Below, in pieces: positions 57,434 through 64,000 of a DNA stretch of 64,000 nt (the first letter of the stretch is position 1; the number at the start of each line of letters is the position of its first letter). Source of the DNA: G963667675 sp964291545. Its GTDB lineage: Bacteria > Chloroflexota > Dehalococcoidia > Lucifugimonadales > UBA3495. The stretch spans positions 806,001-870,000 of the forward strand of contig OZ219860.1 in NCBI GenBank assembly GCA_964291545.2, given 5' to 3'. Under the pieces are notes generated by a model, which was not told where the DNA came from, ran no database searches, and worked only from the letters and a program-made list of their open reading frames with translations. Made by a program: the position numbers and the translations under genes.

Positions 57434-58645
57434 CTAGATGACCTCCGCGGCCCGCATTTGGGCCAGGTCTTCACCGGAGTGCCCCAGCCGCTGCCCCAGC
57501 ACGTCTTCATTGTGCTGTCCCAAGGTCGGGGCCGGACGCCGGGCCTGCCACGGAGGCCCGCTGGTCAGGTAGGGCGGTCCGGGGTACTTGAGCTTGCCGG
57601 CCACCGGATGGTCGATGTCGACGAAGTAGCCGCGGGACTCGAGTTGTTCGTCGGCCAGGACCTCTTCAGGCGATTGGATCATGCCAAAGATAAAGCGCTT
57701 CTTCTGCGCGGCGTAAAACATTTCAGATTTTTTCTTGGTGAGAAATATGCGGTCGAGAATCTGCCCAAGTTCCTCGGTGTTAACCAGGCGGGCCGTCGGA
57801 GTGTTGAACTTGTCGTCGTCCAGTTCGGGGGCGCCGAAGAATTCGACTACGTCCGGCCAGTTCAGGTTGGGGGCGAGGCTGGGCGTGGGCAAGAGATAGC
57901 CGTCGGACACCTTCCTCATCCGCCTCAGGTCGCCGCTGGCCTCGGGGGCGCGGTGGCGCACCGCCCCGGTGTAGGTGTAGATGTCCACGGCGTCACGCAA
58001 GCCGGAGGCGACGCATTCCTGCACGGATACGTCCACGTGCTGGCCTTGCCCGGTGCGCCGCTGATGATACAGGGCCATCAAGGCGCCGCCGGCCGCGTTG
58101 GTGCCGGCGCGGAACTGGGCCTGGTGCAAGGCGTGGAACAACGGCTCCCTCTTGTTTTCGCCGAAGATGTACATCAGGCCGCCCAGGGCGTACTCGACGA
58201 TGTCGGTGGCCTTGTAGTCCCGGTAGGGGCCGGTCTGGCCGAAGTTGGAAATGGACACCTGGACCAGCGACGGGTTCAATTCCTTGAGGGACTGGTAGTC
58301 CAGCCCCAGGGAAGGCATGACCCGGGGTGAAAAATTCTCCACCAGGATGTCGGACTGCCTGGCCAGCTCCCTGACCATCTCCCGGCCGCGGTCGGACTTG
58401 AGGTTCAGGGTGACCCCCATCTTGCTGGTGTTGAGGTACAGGAAGAGCAGGCTGCTGTCCTGGCCGGGCTGGTCGTGAATCAATGGGGGCATGGCGCGGG
58501 CCGGGTCACCCTCGGGCCGTTCGACTTTCACAACTTCCGCGCCGAAGTCGGCGAGCAATTTGGTGCAGTAAGGGCCGGAAATGTGGTGGGTGAGGTCGAG
58601 GACCTTCACCCCTTCTAAAGCTCCGTGAGGGGCTCCGTTAGTCAA
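57434..58645 (-). CDS. Family III CoA-transferase (CaiB/BaiF type), second paralogue
   Basis: 403 residues. Blocks ALEGVKVLDLTHHISGPYCT, LADFGAEVVKVERPEGDPAR, FLYLNTSKMGVTLNL, DILVENFSPRVMPSLGLDY and AGTNAAGGALMALYHQRRTG then GQHVDVSVQECVAS identify the family. HHISGPYCTKLLADFGAEVV is close to formyl-CoA and acyl-CoA transferases in general, without pointing to a substrate. It sits between the ThDP enzyme and the other CoA-transferase on one strand. Confidence 0.93.
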   Translation of the reverse strand: MTNGAPHGALEGVKVLDLTHHISGPYCTKLLADFGAEVVKVERPEGDPARAMPPLIHDQPGQDSSLLFLYLNTSKMGVTLNLKSDRGREMVRELARQSDILVENFSPRVMPSLGLDYQSLKELNPSLVQVSISNFGQTGPYRDYKATDIVEYALGGLMYIFGENKREPLFHALHQAQFRAGTNAAGGALMALYHQRRTGQGQHVDVSVQECVASGLRDAVDIYTYTGAVRHRAPEASGDLRRMRKVSDGYLLPTPSLAPNLNWPDVVEFFGAPELDDDKFNTPTARLVNTEELGQILDRIFLTKKKSEMFYAAQKKRFIFGMIQSPEEVLADEQLESRGYFVDIDHPVAGKLKYPGPPYLTSGPPWQARRPAPTLGQHNEDVLGQRLGHSGEDLAQMRAAEVI

Positions 58646-58705
58646 TGCTGACGTCTCCAGATATAAGGTCTAGTGCACCGGGACCCTGGCTGCGCGGCGA
58701 TAGCT

Positions 58706-60352
58706 TCAAAACGGCCGCCGGTAAGACGCCTCGGTCTCGGCGGAGGTAATGCACTCCAGCAGGGCCGCCGTTCCGTCCTGTTCAGTGGCGTGCCGGGCCC
58801 GCCGGAAAGCGGGAATGATGTCCGCCGGCCGCTCAATCCGTTCGGCGTAGCCTCCCATGGCCCGGCCCATGTCGGCGTAGTTGCCGCCCAGGTCCCGGGC
58901 GTTGTAAAGCTCGTGGGAAGCGGCCATTATCTGCGTTTCCGCGGCCATGGTGAAGTTGTTCAGCACTACGGTAATGATGGGTATGCGGCTTCGGACCGCC
59001 GTCTCGAAGTCGAGGCCGGTCATGCCAAAGGCGGCGTCGCCCATGAAATTGACGCAGACTTTCTCCGGCGCGGCGAGCTTGGCGCCGATGACCAGTCCCA
59101 GGCCGGTGCCCAAACCGTGGGACTTTCCCCATCCAAGATAGGTGCGGGGGCCGTTGGACCGGTAAAACGGCATAATCTGGTCCCTGGGGCTTCCCGAATC
59201 GTGGGTCACTATGGCCTCTTCCGGCGGGACGGCCTGCATGAAATCCCAAATTACCCGGTAGGGGTTTATGGGAGCGTCGTCATTCGTCAGCTTGGCATGC
59301 CACTCCTTTACCCAGGCTTGCCGCTCGACATCTATCTCCCGCTCCGTTGCCAGGTCTTCGCGCCGGCCGTGGCCCACTATCTCCCGGCAGGCGTCGATCA
59401 CCTGCCGCAGCACCAGCTTGGCGTCTCCCAATATGGGGTAATCGACGTCGTAGTCCTTGTTTAAGTCCCTGGCGTCGTTGGTGGCCTGGATGAGGGTCTT
59501 GCCGCCGGGGATATTCATGGACATGCCGTGCTTGGTGAAGCTGCAGCCTATGCCGAAAACGAGATCAGCACGGCTCATGAAATGGTGCACCGAACCGGAC
59601 ATAACGCCGGAGCCGCTTCCCAGGGATAGCGGATGCACCTCGGGAAAGGCGCTCTTGCCCAGCAAGGTGGTCATCACCGGGGCTTTCAGCAACTCGGCAA
59701 GCTCCACTAATTCTTCAGTGGCCTCGGCGTACAATACACCCTGGCCGGCGTGGATGACCGGGTACCTCGCGTTGCAAAGGGCTCTGGCGGCGGCTTCTAT
59801 GTCCCTGGAATCACCCTGGGACGCCACCGGCCGGCTGGGCCGGTAGTCAAAGGCTTCTTCCGCCACTTCTTCCATGGCGACGTCGGTGGGGACCTCCACC
59901 AGCACCGGGCCGGAGCGGCCCTGGCGGAGCGCGCCGAAGGCCCGGCGCATGACCTCGCAAACGCGGTTGGGGGAGTTGATTTGCTCGGCGTGCTTGGTGA
60001 CCCCGGCAAAGTTGGCCAGGGAGCTGAAGTGGGGCCTGACTCCGGCCCTTTCCCGGGGATGGCCGGTGGGCATGAACAGGATTGGCGTGGAGTCGGAATA
60101 GGCAGTGGCTACGCCGGCAAAGGCGTTTTCTGCTCCGGGGCCGTACTGCACCGCCGCGACACCCACAGGCCGGCCGTTGGTGACCCGGCTGAACCCGTCG
60201 GCTATGCCGATGCCCACGCGCTCCTGCCGGCAGATAATGGGGCGGATGCCGCCTTTGGCGGTGGACTCCAACACCGGGGTAGTGGGAAAGCAGCTAAGGT
60301 ATTCGACGCCCTCTAGTTTCAGTATTTCGGTGATGGCGTCAACTGTGTTCAA
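58706..60352 (-). CDS. Thiamine-diphosphate-dependent enzyme of the acetolactate-synthase fold
   Basis: 548 residues with the three-domain ThDP fold. The catalytic glutamate is E44 in ICRQERVGIGIADG. The central domain is non-catalytic. The C-terminal cofactor motif is GDAAFGM...NN from G438 (VNFMGDAAFGMTGLDFE, VVLNNFTMAAE). Candidates include an acetolactate-synthase-like, oxalyl- or 2-hydroxyacyl-CoA lyase, or carboligase activity. The neighbourhood with two CoA-transferases and an acyl-CoA ligase makes a CoA-dependent lyase attractive but unproven. No anabolic partner (ilvN/ilvC) is near, which argues against branched-chain synthesis. Confidence 0.88.
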   Translation of the reverse strand: MNTVDAITEILKLEGVEYLSCFPTTPVLESTAKGGIRPIICRQERVGIGIADGFSRVTNGRPVGVAAVQYGPGAENAFAGVATAYSDSTPILFMPTGHPRERAGVRPHFSSLANFAGVTKHAEQINSPNRVCEVMRRAFGALRQGRSGPVLVEVPTDVAMEEVAEEAFDYRPSRPVASQGDSRDIEAAARALCNARYPVIHAGQGVLYAEATEELVELAELLKAPVMTTLLGKSAFPEVHPLSLGSGSGVMSGSVHHFMSRADLVFGIGCSFTKHGMSMNIPGGKTLIQATNDARDLNKDYDVDYPILGDAKLVLRQVIDACREIVGHGRREDLATEREIDVERQAWVKEWHAKLTNDDAPINPYRVIWDFMQAVPPEEAIVTHDSGSPRDQIMPFYRSNGPRTYLGWGKSHGLGTGLGLVIGAKLAAPEKVCVNFMGDAAFGMTGLDFETAVRSRIPIITVVLNNFTMAAETQIMAASHELYNARDLGGNYADMGRAMGGYAERIERPADIIPAFRRARHATEQDGTAALLECITSAETEASYRRPF

Positions 60353-60553
60353 CTATTGACTTCCTCTCGGACTCCATCTCGCCACGGCCGCCGCAATTCC
60401 TCGACCCAAATGTCCAGGCGAAAGGCGGCGGCATGGGCCGAACTGCATGTCTGCGGCGCACCGGGAATTGAGAACCGGATAGAGTATATCACGAGGCGAG
60501 GCCGGTGACGGCCCCATGGTCCACAGGACGTCGGGCGGGAAATCAGGCTAATC

Positions 60554-62113
60554 TCAGGGTGCGGCGGGGCCTCCGAAACGGTCTCGCAGGTCTCGTTTCA
60601 GCACCTTGCCCATGACGTTCCTGGGGAGTTCGTCGACGAAGACGACAGACCGGGGGCGCTTGAACCCGGCCAGGCGCGGCGCGCAATGGTCGAGCAGTTC
60701 CTCTTCGTTCAAGTCCTTTGAGTTGGGCACCACCACCGCCCGTACCTCCTCTCCCCATTCGGGGTCGGGAACGCCGATTACCGCGGCGTCATCGACCATG
60801 GGATGGGACCTGAGGACGTTCTCCACCTCTTCCGGAGAGACCATCTCCCCGCCCCGCTTGATGAAGTCCTTGCTCCTGCCGGACAGGTATATGTAGTCGT
60901 CTTCGTCCCGGTAGCCAAGGTCGCCGGTATAGACCCAGCCGGAGCGCAGGATTTCCCGGGTGACGCTTTCCTCCTGCCAGTACCCGGCCATCATGCGGCC
61001 GCCGCGGGCGACAATCTCGCCTGTTTCGCCGGCGGGCAATGGGCTGCCGCCTTCGTCGACGATTTGCACCTCGACGTCGTCCAAAGGCCGGCCAATGGAC
61101 GTGAGCCTGCGCAGCTTGGTCTCGATTTCTTCAGGGCTGCCTTCCAAGACATGGTCTTCGGGGGGCAGCATGGTTATGGTGGAGGCGGTCTCGGTCTGGC
61201 CGAAGGCGTTGATGAAGCGGGCGCCGGGAAACTCTTGGATGGCCCGCCTGATGACTTCCAGGGGCATCGACGCCCCGCCGTAGGTGATGACGTCCAGGGA
61301 GGACAGGTCGAAGTCGTGGAATTGGGGATGGTCCATCAATTGCTTGAGCATGGTGGGCACGATCATGGCCCGGTTGACCCGTTGCTGCTGCACCAAGGTC
61401 AGCCACTCCACCGGGTCGAACTGGCGCATGACCACCATGGTGCGGCCGCCATAGACCGCGGCCAGGACAGCCTGAAAGCCGGCGACGTGGTAGAGGGGAA
61501 CGGTGAGCAGGTTGCTTTCCTCGATGTCCGGGTCCGCCGGGGTCACCGCCGTCAACAGGTACGACGAGAAGCTGTCGTGGGTCAGCATCACACCCTTGGG
61601 CGCGCCGGTGGTGCCTGCAGTGAACATAATGATGGTGGTATCGCCGTCGTCCGCCTCTGGGAAGTGGAGTTCGTCGTCCGATGCTCCGGCCAGCAGTTCT
61701 TCATAGCCGGCGCCTGCCTCGCCGGGCTTGCCGTCCAGGACGACAACGTGCGCAGGGATTACTCCCGGGGCTGCGTCCAGCAGCGGCAAATAGCGCTGCC
61801 CCACGAACATGATGCCGGGCTGGGCCTGGGAGAGCATCTGGGCCAGTTCTTCTTCCTTGGCGCGGAAGTTGATGGGAACGAATACGGCGTCTAACTGGGC
61901 GGCGGCGAAGTAGACCTCGATGGCCTGGGGGCAGTTGACCTGCATCACCGCCACGCGGTCGCCCCTGCCGATTCCCAGGCCGGCCATGGCGTTGGCCAGA
62001 CGGTTGGCCCTCTGCTGGAGTTCGGCGAAGGAGAGGGAGGCGCCGTCGAAATATACGGCGGTGCGGTCGCGCACGATGGCGCCGGCTATTGTGAGAAATT
62101 CGCTAGTCCGCAT
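60554..62113 (-). CDS. AMP-dependent acyl-CoA synthetase/ligase
   Basis: 519 residues. ANL superfamily: P-loop TIIMFTAGTTGAPKGVMLTH, VPLYHVAGFQAVLAAVYGG, YGGASMPLEVI, FINAFGQTETAS, and the hinge/C-domain motif WVYTGDLGYRDEDDYIYLSG then RSKDFIKRGGEMVSPEEVE. The catalytic lysine near the C-terminus is in NVMGKVLKRDLRDR. It activates a carboxylic acid to an acyl-CoA with ATP. It lies seven bases downstream of an enoyl-CoA hydratase gene on the same strand. Confidence 0.93.
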   Translation of the reverse strand: MRTSEFLTIAGAIVRDRTAVYFDGASLSFAELQQRANRLANAMAGLGIGRGDRVAVMQVNCPQAIEVYFAAAQLDAVFVPINFRAKEEELAQMLSQAQPGIMFVGQRYLPLLDAAPGVIPAHVVVLDGKPGEAGAGYEELLAGASDDELHFPEADDGDTTIIMFTAGTTGAPKGVMLTHDSFSSYLLTAVTPADPDIEESNLLTVPLYHVAGFQAVLAAVYGGRTMVVMRQFDPVEWLTLVQQQRVNRAMIVPTMLKQLMDHPQFHDFDLSSLDVITYGGASMPLEVIRRAIQEFPGARFINAFGQTETASTITMLPPEDHVLEGSPEEIETKLRRLTSIGRPLDDVEVQIVDEGGSPLPAGETGEIVARGGRMMAGYWQEESVTREILRSGWVYTGDLGYRDEDDYIYLSGRSKDFIKRGGEMVSPEEVENVLRSHPMVDDAAVIGVPDPEWGEEVRAVVVPNSKDLNEEELLDHCAPRLAGFKRPRSVVFVDELPRNVMGKVLKRDLRDRFGGPAAP

Positions 62114-62119
62114 TGTGTT

Positions 62120-62839
62120 TCATAGGGCCTGGACAGCCAGCATGGACTCGGTCTGCAGCGCATCAGCCAGGGGCAGGTCGGCCCCCCTTTGCAGGGTCTG
62201 TTTGGCCGCGGCAGCCAGCCGGGGTTCCAGGGCGGCCAGCCGGCGGCAGAGTTCCCAGGCCTGGTCGAGCAACTCCTCGTCGGGGGTCACCCGTGTAAGC
62301 AGGCCCAGTGACAGGGCTTCTTCCGCTCCAATGCGGCGGCCGGTGAGCAGCAAGTCCAGGGCGGACGACCAACCGGCGATTCTCGGGACCGTTTGGGTGC
62401 CCCCAGCCGCGGGTATCATGCCAAGCTGGACCTCGGGCATGGCGAAGACGGCGCTCTCTGCGCCGATGCGGATGTCGCTGAGGAGCGCTATTTCAATTCC
62501 AGACCCGATGCAGTAACCGTGGATTGCGGCTACCACCGGTACGGGTACGGCCAGAAGCTGGCCCCAAACGTCGCGCTCCCAGCGAACGCGGCGGGCAACC
62601 GTCTGGGACGGCGCTGTTCCGAACTCGGTCAGGTCTGCCCCGGCGCAGAAGGCCCTTCCCTGGCCGGTAATCAGCAAGCTTCTAACGCCGTGATCGTCGT
62701 GCACCGCAGCGAGGGCTTGGGAAAAGTCGTCCCGCATTTGGATGTTGTATGCGTTCAGGACTTCCGGACGGTCCAACGAGATGTGGGCCACGGGGCCTTG
62801 CTTCTCGTACACGAGTGTTTCGAAACCGGTCATGGACAT
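62120..62839 (-). CDS. Enoyl-CoA hydratase/isomerase family protein
   Basis: 239 residues. Crotonase fold: GPVAHISLDRPEVLNAYNIQ, GQGRAFCAGADLTEFG with the oxyanion-hole FCAGADL, and AAIHGYCIGSGIEIALLSDI with the second oxyanion loop. Of the hydratase glutamates, the one in MPEVQLGMIPAAGGTQTVPR is present. It probably hydrates or isomerises enoyl-CoA thioesters. ATG 62839 or ATG 62833 starts it. It is adjacent to the CoA-ligase gene. Confidence 0.92.
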   Translation of the reverse strand: MSMTGFETLVYEKQGPVAHISLDRPEVLNAYNIQMRDDFSQALAAVHDDHGVRSLLITGQGRAFCAGADLTEFGTAPSQTVARRVRWERDVWGQLLAVPVPVVAAIHGYCIGSGIEIALLSDIRIGAESAVFAMPEVQLGMIPAAGGTQTVPRIAGWSSALDLLLTGRRIGAEEALSLGLLTRVTPDEELLDQAWELCRRLAALEPRLAAAAKQTLQRGADLPLADALQTESMLAVQAL

Positions 62840-62842
62840 GCT

Positions 62843-63403
62843 CTAGCTGGAGACCGAACCTGCGACGGAATCGTCAGCCCTGCGGTACAGGTCTTCCAAT
62901 TCCACTTCGGTGTAGCGCAATCCGATGTTTTCCAGGTTGTGGGCGTCGCTGACTTCGAGGACCAGCAGGTCGTGTTCCCCGGCGACCTCCAACACCCGGC
63001 TCTTGCGAATGTGCCAGTTGTGTATGTAGTTGTCGATTTCTATGGCGTGAACACCGTCCTCTATGATGATGTCCGGGGAGTAGTACCCCGGATGGCAGTA
63101 GCTGCGAAAAGTGCCCCCGCCGGGCAGGAACAACTCGGCGATCTGGTATTCAGAGAAGGGGTTTTGGGACGGCCGGACTTCGATTTCCCAGCCGGGGATG
63201 ATGATGACCTCACCGGGGTATTTTTCCTCCACCAGGTCCCGGAACTTGAAGGCCCACTCCTTGTCGTTGTGGTCGGTGACCGCCAAGCCGTCTATGCCCC
63301 GGTCCTTGATCCTGGCCACCACCTGCTCGGCCATGGCCGGGGTGGGGTCCTGGAAGCTAAAGGCTTCCCAGATGTGGGTATGTAAGTCCAGCTTGACCTT
63401 CAC
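62843..63403 (-). CDS. PHP-domain metal-dependent hydrolase
   Basis: 186 residues. PHP motifs in order: LDLHTH near the N-terminus, LAVTDHND, IIPGWEIEV, SYCHPGYYS, and SDAHNLEN. These supply the His/Asp/Glu ligands of the trinuclear metal site found in histidinol-phosphatase and CehA-like hydrolases. It is a single-domain protein, so a phosphoesterase role is likely, though esterase activity cannot be excluded. It ends four bases before the enoyl-CoA hydratase start, so it belongs to the same operon. Confidence 0.88.
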   Translation of the reverse strand: MKVKLDLHTHIWEAFSFQDPTPAMAEQVVARIKDRGIDGLAVTDHNDKEWAFKFRDLVEEKYPGEVIIIPGWEIEVRPSQNPFSEYQIAELFLPGGGTFRSYCHPGYYSPDIIIEDGVHAIEIDNYIHNWHIRKSRVLEVAGEHDLLVLEVSDAHNLENIGLRYTEVELEDLYRRADDSVAGSVSS

Positions 63404-63451
63404 CAGGTTACCGTCCCGTCCCTGCCGAACCCTCCGCGTCTCAAGGGTAAC

Positions 63452-64000
63452 CTATTCTCCCCTGAATTCAGGCCGGCGACGCTCCAAAAACGAGTTGATT
63501 CCTTCGGCCCTGTCGTCGGTTTCGTATAGTAGCATGTTCAGGTCCGCTTCCAGGCGCAACCCTTGGGCAAGCGTGACGTCTAAGCCCTTCTTCACCGCTT
63601 CCTTGGCATAGCCGGCGGCGATGGGAGCGCCGGCTACGATGTTCTCCACCAGCTTGTCCGCCTGCGGCCAAAGCTCTTCTTTAGCGAACACCCTGTTGAC
63701 CAACCCGATCTTCAGGGCCTCCGCGGCGGGAACCACCCGCCCAGTAAGAATCATATCACTGGCCCGGCCTGGGCCAACCAGGCGGGGCAGCCGCTGGGTG
63801 CCGCCGTCCCAGGGGAATACGCCGTTGGCAAGGTCGTTCAAGGCGAACCGCGCTTCTTCCGAGGCAATCCTGAGGTCGGCCGCCAGGGCCAACTCCATCC
63901 CGTGGTCGAAGGCGTCCCCTTCCACCATAGCAACGACGGGAATGGACAATTCAGCCACAGCCGACGCTACTTGCATTCGAGACAACCAGCCAGCGAGATC
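63452..64000 (-). CDS. Enoyl-CoA hydratase/isomerase family protein, truncated by the window edge
   Basis: The last 183 residues or so are present; the frame stays open to base 64000, so the start and N-terminal third lie outside. Crotonase features are IPVVAMVEGDAFDHGMELAL and AADLRIASEEARFALNDLAN, GVFPWDGGTQRLPRLVG, AEALKIGLVNRVF, and the C-terminal DRAEGINSFLERRRPEF. The usual G-G oxyanion loop (GxAxGGG) reads GDAFDHGMELA here, an unusual variant. It is the most upstream member of the minus-strand CoA cluster. Confidence 0.88.
   Translation of the reverse strand, partial: DLAGWLSRMQVASAVAELSIPVVAMVEGDAFDHGMELALAADLRIASEEARFALNDLANGVFPWDGGTQRLPRLVGPGRASDMILTGRVVPAAEALKIGLVNRVFAKEELWPQADKLVENIVAGAPIAAGYAKEAVKKGLDVTLAQGLRLEADLNMLLYETDDRAEGINSFLERRRPEFRGE

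Overview
The window is GC-rich bacterial chromosome, most likely from a Chloroflexota member of the SAR202/Dehalococcoidia type. This is inferred from gene content and protein style: a small HTH/zinc-ribbon protein, luciferase-like and Ddn-like (F420-type) flavoenzymes, family III CoA-transferases, Cache-type lipoproteins, many lipoproteins with Pro/Thr linkers, and no visible outer-membrane genes. No 16S gene is present to confirm it.

Layout. 0-1.8 kb: an SDR oxidoreductase, tRNA-Leu(CAA) and a small HTH/zinc-ribbon protein. 2.0-6.0 kb: the membrane-insertase operon rpmH-rnpA-yidD-(two exported proteins)-yidC-jag behind a strong sigma-A-type promoter. rpmH is a short gene with a TTG start. 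6.2-11.3 kb: purF, purM, purH and a polyprenol-phosphate-type glycosyltransferase, closed by a strong hairpin terminator. 11.3-18.1 kb: a tandem-domain protein of unknown function, a lamin-tail lipoprotein, a gamma-carbonic-anhydrase-like protein, smpB, a CtpA-type protease and minCDE. 18.1-25.6 kb: an accessory island with a pentapeptide-repeat membrane protein, a VapBC pair, a large solitary N6-adenine methyltransferase with a possible nuclease-like N-terminus, and a repeat-riddled HTH open frame. The island is bordered by unusual 10-bp-periodic arrays and a 49-bp tandem repeat. 25.6-32.2 kb: an SDR, an LLM flavoenzyme, and a zinc-uptake operon (Cache lipoprotein, zur, znuA, znuC, znuB) with a near-consensus promoter carrying a Zur-box-like palindrome, then tRNA-Val(TAC). 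32.4-42.9 kb: amidohydrolase, CAP-domain protein, bicupin, cobalamin-dependent metH, an intact IS481-type element and a Ddn-like protein. 43-51.9 kb: SppA, type II glutamine synthetase, M1 aminopeptidase, HicAB and a membrane-anchored EEP hydrolase. 52-55 kb: a decayed copy of the start of leuC, an orphan HigA-type gene, then leuC-leuD. 55-64 kb: an unknown protein, then a minus-strand CoA-based cluster (two enoyl-CoA hydratases, PHP hydrolase, acyl-CoA ligase, ThDP enzyme, two family III CoA-transferases).

Intergenic DNA carries at least three families of dispersed hairpin repeats. One family shows compensatory changes in its arms. The IS481 element sits inside a copy of another family with a 5-bp target duplication. 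The signals I consider least explained are the 10-bp-periodic arrays, the co-varying hairpins, and the methyltransferase island. Every functional statement comes from reading motifs; no database search was possible.
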